Assembly (NCBI GenBank): GCA_016288795.1
Contig: JAEELI010000004.1
Location: 1 to 46,926 of the forward strand
From: Caryophanales bacterium
Lineage (GTDB): Bacteria; Bacillota_I; Bacilli_A; RF39; UBA660
Direction of reading: 5' to 3'
Length of the DNA stretch: 46,926 bases
Below the pieces are notes generated by a model. The model was not told where the DNA came from. It was given only the letters and a program-made list of their open reading frames with translations, and made no database searches. Position numbers and translations under genes: made by a program. Shown piece after piece: positions 17,341 to 26,567 of this stretch. The stretch's first letter is position 1, and each line of letters starts with the position of its first letter.

Positions 17341-17895
17341 CTATTCAGTAGTAATCCAACCACGATCATTTAATAGTTTAATTAAATTATTAAGATTATT
17401 ATCTTTTAAATATATAATGTTATCTTTATTTATTTTACTATTTTCTACATATATTATTAATGGTATTCTTTTAATAAAATCTATATTCAGTTTTTGATTA
17501 ATTAAATCCAAGGAATTATTTGATTCTTCTATTAAATTAGACACATCTACATAGTAGAACAAATCATTTAATTCATATTTATCGATGATGCTCTTCATTT
17601 TTATTTCATAATTATATATTTCTTCATCTCCTGTATAACTAATATATATAAAGTATGAGGCTGGAGCATCTTGCAAGACTTGAGATAATGAATTTAAATC
17701 TTGAACCCTAGATACTATTGTATTAGTTTTTATTAAATAACTAACACTTAGCTTTTCTTCTTTTTTTATTAAATACCATTTTGCCAAGAAAAATGTAAGC
17801 AAAATACCTCCGATTAGGATAACTGCTGCATATAAATAATTTTGAGGTTTAATAACTCTAGTCTTATTATTAATCTTCTTTTTAGTTTTAGCCAT
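17341..17895 (-). CDS. Membrane-anchored protein with possible thioredoxin-like fold
   Basis: 184 residues. A Lys-rich cytoplasmic tail, one membrane helix (about 21-42) and an extracellular domain with alternating strands and helices (ASYFIYISYTGD, then LFYYVDVS, then RIPLIIYVENSKI). The layout resembles thioredoxin-fold proteins but no CxxC is present, so redox activity is unlikely. It lies 29 bases downstream of ftsK with its own AAAGGA site and is probably co-transcribed. I cannot name a family with confidence. Confidence 0.6.
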   Translation of the reverse strand: MAKTKKKINNKTRVIKPQNYLYAAVILIGGILLTFFLAKWYLIKKEEKLSVSYLIKTNTIVSRVQDLNSLSQVLQDAPASYFIYISYTGDEEIYNYEIKMKSIIDKYELNDLFYYVDVSNLIEESNNSLDLINQKLNIDFIKRIPLIIYVENSKINKDNIIYLKDNNLNNLIKLLNDRGWITTE

Positions 17896-17924
17896 ATAGA
17901 CATATCCTTTCTTATTAATAATAT

Positions 17925-20144
17925 TTATTCTTGTTCTCTTTTAATTAATACTTCCCTAGGTTTAGAACCATTTTGAGGTCCAACTATACCTCTTGCTTCC
18001 AATAAATCTATCATTCTTGCTGCTCTATTAAATCCAAATCTAAATTTTCTTTGAATCAACGAAGCACTTATTCTGCCTGTTTCAATAGCAAATTCTACTA
18101 TTTCATTATACATTGGATCATCATATCCATCTACTCCATTACCAGAAGCTGAATTCATTGAGGCATTCATTTCTTCTAAATTCTCTATTTTCTTATTAAC
18201 AGTTTGTTTAGTGCAGAACTTAATAAGTCTATCTATTTCTTCATCAGAGATAAAGCATCCTTGAATACGTTCTGGAGTGTTTTCCCCCATTGGAATATAT
18301 AACATATCACCACGACCAAGAAGTTTTTCTGCTCCCGCCATATCGATTGCTGTTCTTGAATCTATTTGACTAGCAACAGCAAAACAAATACGCGAAGGAA
18401 TATTAGCCTTAATTACACCAGTAATAACATTTGTTGATGGTCTTTGAGTAGCCACAATTAAATGGATACCAGCTGCTCTAGCAAGTTGAGTAATACGCAT
18501 TATAGAGTTTTCTACTTCTTTAGACGCTACCAACATTAAATCAGCAAGTTCATCGATTATAACAACTATGTATGGCATTCTTGCCAAAGGATTATCTGGA
18601 TGCTTTTTATTTTCTTTATCTACATGTTCATTATATTCTTCAATCTTTTTAACGCCTTTTTTACTAAATATTTCATATCTTTCATCCATTTCTGCTACTA
18701 TCTTTTGTAGTGCCCCAGATGCTAATTTAGGATCATTAATAACCTTATATTTTAGATGTGGAATATTCATATAAGAAGTAAATTCTACTTTTTTAGGGTC
18801 AACCAAAACCATCTCAACTTCTTTAGGAGTATAATTCATTAAAATAGAACAAATAATTGAATTAATACAAACTGATTTTCCTGATCCGGTAGAACCAGCA
18901 ACTAAAAGGTGTGGCATTTTAGTTAAATCTGCTACTATAGCTTTACCCATTAAATTTTTACCTAAAGTAACCATTATATGGTATTTATTCTTAACATCTT
19001 TATTAGCTTCTAATATTTCTCTAAATGGAACAGATGAAATTGTTGCATTAGGAACTTCTATTCCTATTGTGCTTTTTCCTGGTATTGGTGCTTCTATTCT
19101 AACGTCTTTAGCAGCAAGCGCCAATGCAATTTCTTTATTAATAGATAGTATTCTACTAACTTTTGTTCCTGCAGGCACAACCATTTCATATTGAGTAAAT
19201 GCTGGGCCTATATGTATTTCTACAACTTTTGCAGTAATTTGAAAATCTTTCAAAACATTTTCCAAAACATCTTTGTTCTTAATTATATTAGGATCAGATG
19301 TGTTCTTTTTAGTTGGCTTTATTTCATTTAATAAACTAATTGGTGGTAATAAATAAGTTTTTGAATCTAACTCTTCTGCCATTAATAATGATTCATCAAA
19401 AGATTCTTCTTTCTTTGGAACATTATTCTTTTTAATATCTTCCAACCTTGTTATAACTACTTCTTCTTTTGGACTACTCTTTAATTCATGATTAATCTCT
19501 TCAGCAATATCAGATAATTTAGGAGCACTTTCTTTTTCTTCTTCGTCACTAACTCTAAGTTTTTTAGAGCCACTTTTAATAGATGCAAAGACTTCAGCAA
19601 AATTAACATCAAATAACATTATTAATCCAACTAAGCCAATAACAACTAGCACGATAATTGTTCCAACTTTAGCAAATAAGAAATATAACCCACTTATCGA
19701 CAAAGAGCCAAATATTCCCCCACCAATAGCAATTGATGTATCACCAGCTTCTAAAATAGAATTAGATACGTCTATTGTGCTTATTCTTTCCATATATTGA
19801 TTAAATGTTGTTTTTATTATATCTGAAGGTGCCTCAACTTTGTTTAAAAAGGTAAAATGACTAGCAGTTAAAACTACTATCATCAAAAAATAAAAACCAA
19901 TTAAACGTGACGAAAAGAACTTTGGCATCTTTCTTTCAAATAACATATATAATCCGATTAATACTATGAATATGTCAAAGACAATCCACCAAGTTCCAAG
20001 CAAAAACATAGCAAACTCTTTAATTAAAGTTCCAATGTAACCAAAGCCAAAACCAATTACCCCGATTAATATTAAAATTACTCCGGTTAATTCAACACTC
20101 ATTTTTTTAGAGCTTTTTTCTTTTGATTTTTTACGTTTTGCCAT
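17925..20144 (-). CDS. ftsK: DNA translocase FtsK/SpoIIIE
   Basis: 739 residues. An N-terminal block of four to five membrane helices (about 18-180), a short acidic linker, an alpha/beta motor domain with Walker A GSTGSGKS (417-424) and Walker B VVIIDE (Asp531), and a C-terminal gamma winged-helix domain (about 672-739, ISASLIQRKFRFGFNRAARM). The motor pumps chromosomal DNA through the division septum, and gamma reads the orienting sequences. Length is typical of Bacillota SpoIIIE/SftA-type proteins; the membrane helices make it FtsK/SpoIIIE rather than soluble SftA. The start has AAAGGTG, and a promoter lies at 20168-20196. Confidence 0.95.
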   Translation of the reverse strand: MAKRKKSKEKSSKKMSVELTGVILILIGVIGFGFGYIGTLIKEFAMFLLGTWWIVFDIFIVLIGLYMLFERKMPKFFSSRLIGFYFLMIVVLTASHFTFLNKVEAPSDIIKTTFNQYMERISTIDVSNSILEAGDTSIAIGGGIFGSLSISGLYFLFAKVGTIIVLVVIGLVGLIMLFDVNFAEVFASIKSGSKKLRVSDEEEKESAPKLSDIAEEINHELKSSPKEEVVITRLEDIKKNNVPKKEESFDESLLMAEELDSKTYLLPPISLLNEIKPTKKNTSDPNIIKNKDVLENVLKDFQITAKVVEIHIGPAFTQYEMVVPAGTKVSRILSINKEIALALAAKDVRIEAPIPGKSTIGIEVPNATISSVPFREILEANKDVKNKYHIMVTLGKNLMGKAIVADLTKMPHLLVAGSTGSGKSVCINSIICSILMNYTPKEVEMVLVDPKKVEFTSYMNIPHLKYKVINDPKLASGALQKIVAEMDERYEIFSKKGVKKIEEYNEHVDKENKKHPDNPLARMPYIVVIIDELADLMLVASKEVENSIMRITQLARAAGIHLIVATQRPSTNVITGVIKANIPSRICFAVASQIDSRTAIDMAGAEKLLGRGDMLYIPMGENTPERIQGCFISDEEIDRLIKFCTKQTVNKKIENLEEMNASMNSASGNGVDGYDDPMYNEIVEFAIETGRISASLIQRKFRFGFNRAARMIDLLEARGIVGPQNGSKPREVLIKREQE

Positions 20145-20167
20145 TCAAATCACCTTTATCATATATA

Positions 20168-20196
20168 ATTATAACCTAAAAAACTAACTAAAACAA
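20168..20196 (-). promoter_or_regulatory. Promoter of ftsK
   Basis: Minus strand TTGTTT (20196-20191), 17-base spacer, TATAAT (20173-20168). It diverges from the trmL promoter; the two -35 boxes are five bases apart. Confidence 0.6.
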
Positions 20197-20201
20197 TCAC
20201 T

Positions 20202-20230
20202 TTGACAATTAATTATAGATTTTATATAAT
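20202..20230 (+). promoter_or_regulatory. Consensus sigma-A promoter of trmL
   Basis: TTGACA (20202-20207), 17-base spacer, TATAAT (20225-20230): a perfect match to the housekeeping consensus, 23 bases before the start codon. Confidence 0.85.
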
Positions 20231-20252
20231 TTAATGGACTTGAGGTGAAATT

Positions 20253-20762
20253 ATGATTAATGTAGTTTTATTTGAACCAGAAATACCTACAAATACTGGT
20301 AATATTATGAGAACTTGTATTGCTACAAATACTCACTTACATCTTATTAAACCTTTAGGATTTAGTTTAGATGATAAATATGTAAGAAGGAGTGGCGTTA
20401 ATTATATAGATAAATGTCATTATACTGTTTATGAAAATATAGATGATTTCTTTTCAAAAAATAAGGGAGAATATTATTTTTTAACTAGGTATGGTCATAA
20501 ACCTCATACTTCATTTGATTATTCAGATGCATCTAAAAATATTTATTTTATTTTTGGAAAAGAATCTACTGGTATTCCTCCCAAAATATTAAAACCATAT
20601 ATAGATAGATGCTTAAGAATACCAATGACTAGTGATGTTAGAGCACTAAATCTTTCTAATACTGTCGCTATAGTAGTCTATGAAGCCTTAAGACAACAAA
20701 ATTACCCAAACCTATTATTTGATGAACCGCATAAATCAAAAACATTTATTGAAGAATCATAA
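20253..20762 (+). CDS. trmL: tRNA (cytidine(34)-2'-O)-methyltransferase TrmL (SPOUT)
   Basis: 169 residues, normal length. SpoU/TrmL signatures: LFEPEIPTNTGNIMRTC, the FGKESTGIPPKIL motif and the knotted SAM site RIPMTSDVRALNLSNTVAI. The enzyme 2'-O-methylates the wobble base of tRNA-Leu isoacceptors. The ATG follows GAGGTG, and the gene is driven by a consensus promoter and closed by a strong terminator. Confidence 0.95.
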   Translation: MINVVLFEPEIPTNTGNIMRTCIATNTHLHLIKPLGFSLDDKYVRRSGVNYIDKCHYTVYENIDDFFSKNKGEYYFLTRYGHKPHTSFDYSDASKNIYFIFGKESTGIPPKILKPYIDRCLRIPMTSDVRALNLSNTVAIVVYEALRQQNYPNLLFDEPHKSKTFIEES

Positions 20763-20795
20763 AAAAGTATAATGTTTTAAACACTATACTTTTTT
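20761..20795. terminator. Bidirectional terminator after trmL
   Basis: Stem AAAAAAGTATA (20761-20771) / TATACTTTTTT (20785-20795), extended by TGTT/AACA inside the loop. It can also serve the minus-strand gene ending at 20817. Confidence 0.8.
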
Positions 20796-20816
20796 AGTTT
20801 AAATATGCAATAATCT

Positions 20817-21836
20817 TTATACTCCATCCCAATAGTCAAAACATAAAGTGTTATTTTTACTGATATTACAACCGTTTCCTCCATCATCATAACCACATCC
20901 AACAGTTCCGGATTTGTTAGCGCCACAATTGACTGTTGAATTTCTACAGTAAAAGAAAGTTTGAGTATTTAAATAACATGAAGCCCCCAAAGATTCAAGT
21001 GTGCTTTTGTATGTTTCGTTATTTATCCATTCACCCGGCGACATACAAAATTCTGTGCCATTAAATACTCCGCATACTTTAGCATAGTTACCAGCATTAT
21101 CGCCAACCAAATAATGATCTAGCCCAGCTGAGCTTGATAATGGTTCTGATATATAATTATTAGATGATTTGGTAGAATCATACACATAATAATATGGCCC
21201 ATCTGCTAGACTACAGTTAAAATTAGTCGCAGTTACTGTTATAGTTATATCTTTACTTTTTAAAACACTCTGATCTGTTCCTCGTTTATTACTTAAGTAT
21301 AAAGAAATCCCTATTGATTTTGAATCAGCACTAGTTACTCCATTCAACGTTTCATTAATTGTAATTGGAAATAAGTTGGAAGTATAAAAATCATAATCTT
21401 TATTTGCAATTTGGAGAACTATTTGTCCTGTTGATTTACCACTCCATCCTTGAAATGCTGTATACAAGTTATTTGTTCCAGTGGCTGTTACATTTAATGT
21501 GTACGAACAATTAAAATATCCTTCTCCAGTTACATTTGTATGTGCCACTTTAACTATTGTTTCGCTAGATGATGGTGTTCCATTTGCTGTTCCATAATAT
21601 ATAACATCTCCACTTTTTCTCATCATATCTCCAGCACTCAAATTAAGAGACACAGTGCTGTTATCTCCTATTAATTGAACAGAGCCTATATTTGGAGCGC
21701 TTGCACTTATGGTTTTACTTCCAAAACTATTGGTTGATGTCACACTAAAATATGCATATGATGCCCCTATAACTAACACCAACAAAGTTAAGATTACAAC
21801 TATCAAAGATATTATTGCTTTCTTTTTATTATCCAT
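20817..21836 (-). CDS. TasA/camelysin-like surface protein with Cys-rich C-terminal module
   Basis: 339 residues. The SipW-type signal peptide ends in GASYAYFSVTSTNSFGSKTI, almost identical to the protein at 11468. The TasA-like body spans about 45-210 and the C-terminal module about 250-339, with eight Cys at 255, 264, 287, 297, 304, 314, 323 and 332. The two proteins share CGVFNGTE-x-C and SLGA-[ST]-C. A GTG (21845) and two ATGs (21839, 21836) are possible starts; 21836 has the best spacing to AGGTG. The nearest sip or sortase gene is 9 kb away, so processing enzymes must act in trans. The long unshared stretch between body and module (about 212-245) looks like a flexible linker. Confidence 0.8.
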   Translation of the reverse strand: MDNKKKAIISLIVVILTLLVLVIGASYAYFSVTSTNSFGSKTISASAPNIGSVQLIGDNSTVSLNLSAGDMMRKSGDVIYYGTANGTPSSSETIVKVAHTNVTGEGYFNCSYTLNVTATGTNNLYTAFQGWSGKSTGQIVLQIANKDYDFYTSNLFPITINETLNGVTSADSKSIGISLYLSNKRGTDQSVLKSKDITITVTATNFNCSLADGPYYYVYDSTKSSNNYISEPLSSSAGLDHYLVGDNAGNYAKVCGVFNGTEFCMSPGEWINNETYKSTLESLGASCYLNTQTFFYCRNSTVNCGANKSGTVGCGYDDGGNGCNISKNNTLCFDYWDGV

Positions 21837-21867
21837 CATTATCACCTATATACTATCTTATATATTT

Positions 21868-21896
21868 AGAATACTACACGCCTCTCCTATAGTCAA
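21868..21896 (-). promoter_or_regulatory. Promoter of the TasA-like gene at 20817-21836
   Basis: Minus strand TTGACT (21896-21891), 17-base spacer, TATTCT (21873-21868). Confidence 0.6.
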
Positions 21897-21925
21897 TTGT
21901 TTGATATTATTACTGTTAATAACAT
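21897..21925 (+). promoter_or_regulatory. Promoter of the P-type ATPase gene
   Basis: TTGTTT (21897-21902), 17-base spacer, TAACAT (21920-21925). Its -35 directly abuts the -35 of the divergent TasA-like gene, so the two promoters may compete for or share a regulator. Confidence 0.5.
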
Positions 21926-21944
21926 ATACTTCAATGGAGGCATA

Positions 21945-24509
21945 ATGATAAATTATAATGGTCTTAATAATGATGAAGTTATATTTAATAGGAAAAAATA
22001 CGGTACTAATGAATTGACAAAAATAAAAAGAAAACCTTTCTTTAAAATTCTCTTAGAATCTTTGGGTGATCCAATAATAAAGATTCTTTTAATTGCTCTA
22101 GCAATAAAACTATTATTTATTTTCTCTAAATATGATTGGTATGAAACTATTGGCATAGCTATCGCAGTTATCTTAGCGTCCTTTATTTCCAGTATATCGG
22201 AATATGGTTCTGAGGAAGCATTTAAAAAACTATCGGAAAATGAAAAAAATATTAAAGTTAAAGTATTAAGAAATAAAACTATTCAAGAAATATCAATTAA
22301 TGATGTAGTTTATAATGATATAGTTATTTTAAATGCAGGAGATGCAATTCCTACTGATGGAATAATAGTTGAAGGAAATCTAACTTGTAATGAATCTACT
22401 ATAACTGGAGAATCTAAAGATGTCTTTAAAAAGATTGATGATAATCTATATCGAGGAACTTATGTAATAAATGGTTATGGAAAAATGTTAGTTCAAAAAA
22501 CAGGTAACAGAACCATGTATGGAAAGATATCTTTAGAAGTTCAAAAGAGTGAACCAGCTTCTCCACTTAAAGAAAGATTATATGGACTAGCTAAAATTAT
22601 TAGTAAAATTGGTTATATCGGGGCTTTTGTTGTTTCACTTTCTTATCTTTTTAATAAAATTGTTATTGCTAATCACTTTAATCTAGAATTAATCATGGAA
22701 ACTATTACTAATCCTAAATTAATAATTAGTTATTTATTATATGCCTTAACACTAACTGTAACAATAATTATAGTAGCAGTTCCAGAGGGTTTACCTATGA
22801 TGATTACTTTAGTCCTATCATCTAATATGAAAAGAATGATAAAAGATAATGTATTGGTTAGAAAACCCACCGGGATTGAAACTAGTGGTAATATAAACTA
22901 TTTATTAATAGATAAGACAGGAACTCTAACTAAAGGAGCGTTAGATATTAGTTATATTATGACTATCGAAGGAATTAAATATAGTAAAGAAGAAGATATT
23001 AAGGATAAAGATTTTTATAATATTATTTACAACTCTATAGTGGTAAATAATGAAAGTTCTTGGGGAGATAGTTCTACTCCCATCGGGGGAAATACCACAG
23101 ATAAAGCTTTATTAAAGTTTTTTAAAAAAAGAGATAATAATATAAATATTCAGGAAAGAATTAATTTTTCATCTAATTATAAATATAGTGCAATCAAAAT
23201 AAATGGTGAGTATTATGTAAAGGGCGCTAATGAAGTGTTGCTACCTAAGTGTTCTAAATATTTATCAAATAATTTAAAAGAAAAAAATATAACCAGTAGA
23301 AACTCTATTAATAGACTTATTGAAAAAGAAACTAAAAAAGGTGCTAGAGTTATTATTTTGGCTAAAGGTTATAATTTAGAAAAAGAATTAACACTCATAG
23401 GGTTTATTGTTTTAAAAGATGAGTTAAGAGACACAGCCAAAGAAGGAATAAATTTAATACGAGGAGCTGGTATCAAAACAATTATGATAACTGGTGACAG
23501 TTATGAAACGGCTAAGTATATTGCTATAAACTCTGGTATTATTCAATCTAATGAAGATATAATATTAAATAGTCAAGAATTAAATAAATTAAGTGATGAA
23601 GACATAAAGAATAAAATAAGCCATATTAAAGTTATTGCTAGAGCTTTACCCCAAGATAAAAGTAGATTAGTTAAAATACTAGAAGAAATGAATTGTATCG
23701 TAGGAATGACTGGAGACGGAGTAAATGATGCCCCAGCATTAAAATGTGCTAATGTGGGGTTCGCCATGGGATCTGGGACTGAAATAGCTAAAGAAGCAAG
23801 TGATATTATTATCTTAGATAATAATATCCTTTCTATAAGTAAAGCTATATTATATGGTAGAACTATTTTTAAAAGTATTAGAAGATTTGTTATGTATCAA
23901 TTAACAGTTAACTTTACTGCTCTATTTTTATCTATTTTAGGATCTTATATTGGAGTATCTACTCCCATAACAATAATGCAAATGCTATGGTTAAATATGA
24001 TAATGGATACTTTTGCAGGATTAGCGTTTGCCTATGAATATCCATTAAAATATTATATGGATAGTCCGCCTAAAGATAAAAATGAACCTATTATTAATCA
24101 TTATATGGCTAGTCAAATAATTATTAATAGTATATTCTCGGCTCTATTATGTGTCTTATTCTTAAAACTACCAATAATAAAACTATATATTAGAAATGAT
24201 TATAAACATTTTATGACTGCTTATTTTGCCCTATTTATTTTTCTTGGCATTGTTAATGCATTCCTGTGTAGAACAGAAAGATTAAATATATTATCTAACA
24301 TTCATAAAAACAAAGTGTTTTTAGTAGTATTTATATTTATTATTATAGTTCAAATAATACTAATATATAATGGTAATAATTTATTTAGAACTTATGGTTT
24401 AAAGATTCAAGAATTTATAATAGTTACTCTTCTATCTTTAATAATTATTCCTATAGATTTTGTTAGAAAAATAATATTAAAAAAGAATAATGTTTTAATA
24501 AAAATATAA
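21945..24509 (+). CDS. Calcium-type P-type (P2) cation ATPase
   Basis: 854 residues. P-type features in order: actuator TGES (154-157), helix-4 motif PEGLP (280-284), the phosphorylation motif DKTGTLT with Asp323, ITGDSYETAKYIA, and the hinge MTGDGVNDAP. About 10 membrane helices with an extended C-terminal bundle place it among P2A/P2B Ca2+ (possibly Mn2+) pumps exporting cytosolic cations. The upstream in-frame ATG at 21897 overlaps the promoter; ATG 21945 follows GGAGG and is chosen. No metal-binding N-terminal HMA domain is present, arguing against Cu/Cd pumps. Confidence 0.92.
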   Translation: MINYNGLNNDEVIFNRKKYGTNELTKIKRKPFFKILLESLGDPIIKILLIALAIKLLFIFSKYDWYETIGIAIAVILASFISSISEYGSEEAFKKLSENEKNIKVKVLRNKTIQEISINDVVYNDIVILNAGDAIPTDGIIVEGNLTCNESTITGESKDVFKKIDDNLYRGTYVINGYGKMLVQKTGNRTMYGKISLEVQKSEPASPLKERLYGLAKIISKIGYIGAFVVSLSYLFNKIVIANHFNLELIMETITNPKLIISYLLYALTLTVTIIIVAVPEGLPMMITLVLSSNMKRMIKDNVLVRKPTGIETSGNINYLLIDKTGTLTKGALDISYIMTIEGIKYSKEEDIKDKDFYNIIYNSIVVNNESSWGDSSTPIGGNTTDKALLKFFKKRDNNINIQERINFSSNYKYSAIKINGEYYVKGANEVLLPKCSKYLSNNLKEKNITSRNSINRLIEKETKKGARVIILAKGYNLEKELTLIGFIVLKDELRDTAKEGINLIRGAGIKTIMITGDSYETAKYIAINSGIIQSNEDIILNSQELNKLSDEDIKNKISHIKVIARALPQDKSRLVKILEEMNCIVGMTGDGVNDAPALKCANVGFAMGSGTEIAKEASDIIILDNNILSISKAILYGRTIFKSIRRFVMYQLTVNFTALFLSILGSYIGVSTPITIMQMLWLNMIMDTFAGLAFAYEYPLKYYMDSPPKDKNEPIINHYMASQIIINSIFSALLCVLFLKLPIIKLYIRNDYKHFMTAYFALFIFLGIVNAFLCRTERLNILSNIHKNKVFLVVFIFIIIVQIILIYNGNNLFRTYGLKIQEFIIVTLLSLIIIPIDFVRKIILKKNNVLIKI

Positions 24510-24510
24510 T

Positions 24511-24535
24511 AGCTCTAGTTTATTAAACTAGAGCT
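24511..24535. terminator. Bidirectional terminator between P-ATPase and clpC-like genes
   Basis: Perfect 11-bp stem AGCTCTAGTTT / AAACTAGAGCT with an ATT loop, flanked by T-rich sequence on both sides. The clpC-like stop codon lies in it. Confidence 0.9.
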
Positions 24536-26469
24536 TTATTATTATAAACTTCAAGGACTTCGTCCACTAGGTTTTTTAATTCATTAGAATTTATAGAAAC
24601 ACTTTCAAAACCTATGGGGTTTTTGCTTTCTTCATCACTAATAAATATAAAACTATTATTAAAATATATTGTATTTCCTTTATTATCTTTAATATGCCCT
24701 TCCTTAAGTATTTCTTTAATTAATTCTTTAATACTTGAGTGAGCATAGTTATAATTATCAAAATGAATTATACTAAATAAATTATTATTAAGAGAATTTA
24801 AAATATGATTATCATTATAACCAATGTAACCTTGGGTAGTGCCAATTAATTTACTTATATCTATAGATGAAGAATACTCTTTCAAATCTATTCCTATATA
24901 ATTAACTTTAGGGAATAAATTGGCTATGTCTTTTATAAGTTTTTCTTTATTATTTCCATTTATGTATATTCTTAAAAAACATTTATGATTATATAATTGT
25001 TTTTTTATTAGTTTAATGATTCTATTTGCAAATTCATCATTAAAAGTAGTTTCATCCAAGAACTTTAATTTTTGTTTATTAAAGATAATATTTGTTTTAT
25101 TTTCTAAAGTTTCAAGAACATCTTCTTCTATTATAATTTCTTCTTTATTTTCATGACGATGGATTTCTTCTTTAATAATTAATTCCTTATTATAGATATC
25201 TAATGCTTTTTCATAATCTTTATTTTTTATATATCCATCTTTTACTTCTTTTAATTCTAATAATCTTTTATAAGAGGCCTTTTTGAATTCAGTATAATTA
25301 CTCTTTGCTCTTGTTCGAGAACAAACTGAATCCAAAAAGTCGATGGCTTTATCAGGGTTCTTTTTATTATGAATAAAGTTTTCTGTTACATTTAAAATAC
25401 TATCTATAATATTATCCGATATACAAACGTTGTGATGTTTTTCGTATTCACTCTTTACTTTCAAAAGAATTTCTTTAGTTTCAGTGTAATTAGGTTCTAA
25501 AACATTAACAACTTCAAATCTACGCATTAAAGCTTTATCAGGATAAAAATATTTTAAATATTCATCCTTAGTAGTGGCACCGATACACTTGATTTTTCCT
25601 CTAGCCAAGGCTGGTTTCAGGATATCTCCAGCAGTTATCGCTCCCTCTGCTCCTCCTGCTTTGACCATAGAGTGAATTTCATCTATAAATATAATATAAT
25701 TGTCATTATTTTCTAATTCTTTAACTATTTTAGTTAGTTTTTCTTCAAATTCACCTCGATATTTAGTTCCTGAAACCAGCTCTGACATTTCCAAAGAAAC
25801 TATTTTAGTATTTATTAATTTTTCTGGAACATCTTTTTTATTAATTCTTCTAGCTAATTCTTCCACTATTGCTGTTTTTCCTACTCCTGCTTCACCAATT
25901 AAAATAGGATTATTTTTTTTCTTTCTTAAAAGAGTCTCAATAATTGCTTCGATTTCTCTATCTCTATTAATTATCATTTCATCGTCTAAAACTGTATCAT
26001 TCAAAACAGTTCCAATCTCTAATAATGATAACTTTTGATTAGATCCTTTTTTATTCTGATTTATTTCTTCATATAGAGAATCAATATCAATATTCATTCC
26101 AATTAATAATCTAATTCCTATTCCTTCACCCTCTTCAAATAGAGCTAAGATTAAATCTTTGGTCGTAACAATGCCATTATTATTTTCCTTAGCGTTTTCT
26201 AATGCACTTTCAACGACTCTTTTAAGCAACGGAGTCCAAAGATTTATATCCAAGGTTTCTTGAGAAGAACCTACAACATTGATTAATTCTTTTCTAAATT
26301 TTTGATATGTTAAATTATATTTTTGAAAAAACAAAGCAATGTCATCATCACACTTTAAAATAGCCAAGAGCAAATGCTCTGTTCCTACATAAGGATGATG
26401 TAATAAATATCTTTCTTTTTCAGCTTCTTTAAAAATTGCACTTATACTCGAACCAAAATTATTAAACAT
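24523..26469 (-). CDS. clpC: ClpC-like AAA+ unfoldase with degenerate second ATPase domain
   Basis: 648 residues against about 810 for ClpC. Clp_N repeats (1-140, HHPYVGTEHLLLAIL) and a complete D1: Walker A GEAGVGKT (192-199), Walker B IIFIDE (259-264), IGATTKDEY and ALMRRFE. A short M-domain follows (about 395-440). D2 is clearly related but has lost catalysis: the Walker A position reads INGNNKEK, and the Walker B position IIHFDNYN. The pore loop GYIGY (547-551) and an IGF tripeptide (619-621), the usual ClpP-contact loop, remain. The D2 small domain is absent. It probably unfolds substrates with one active ring. ATG 26469 has GGGAG at 8 bases and is preferred over 26484. No ctsR/mcsAB neighbours and no CtsR or CIRCE box are seen. 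Confidence 0.88.
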   Translation of the reverse strand: MFNNFGSSISAIFKEAEKERYLLHHPYVGTEHLLLAILKCDDDIALFFQKYNLTYQKFRKELINVVGSSQETLDINLWTPLLKRVVESALENAKENNNGIVTTKDLILALFEEGEGIGIRLLIGMNIDIDSLYEEINQNKKGSNQKLSLLEIGTVLNDTVLDDEMIINRDREIEAIIETLLRKKKNNPILIGEAGVGKTAIVEELARRINKKDVPEKLINTKIVSLEMSELVSGTKYRGEFEEKLTKIVKELENNDNYIIFIDEIHSMVKAGGAEGAITAGDILKPALARGKIKCIGATTKDEYLKYFYPDKALMRRFEVVNVLEPNYTETKEILLKVKSEYEKHHNVCISDNIIDSILNVTENFIHNKKNPDKAIDFLDSVCSRTRAKSNYTEFKKASYKRLLELKEVKDGYIKNKDYEKALDIYNKELIIKEEIHRHENKEEIIIEEDVLETLENKTNIIFNKQKLKFLDETTFNDEFANRIIKLIKKQLYNHKCFLRIYINGNNKEKLIKDIANLFPKVNYIGIDLKEYSSSIDISKLIGTTQGYIGYNDNHILNSLNNNLFSIIHFDNYNYAHSSIKELIKEILKEGHIKDNKGNTIYFNNSFIFISDEESKNPIGFESVSINSNELKNLVDEVLEVYNNKALV

Positions 26470-26532
26470 ATAATATTCTCCCATTAAATTCTATGATTAT
26501 TATGGAGCATTTATAAGTTTTTTAATCAATAA

Positions 26533-26559
26533 AAAACTTGATAATTAATATCAAGTTTT
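26533..26559 (-). terminator. Terminator of the transporter gene
   Basis: Stem AAAACTTGATA / TATCAAGTTTT (11 bp) with a 5-base loop; the minus-strand continuation is T-rich. Confidence 0.85.
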
Positions 26560-26567
26560 ATATCTAA

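Noticed and set aside
26470-26532. CtsR or CIRCE operator upstream of the clpC-like gene
   Set aside because: Neither the heptad repeat nor the CIRCE inverted repeat is present.
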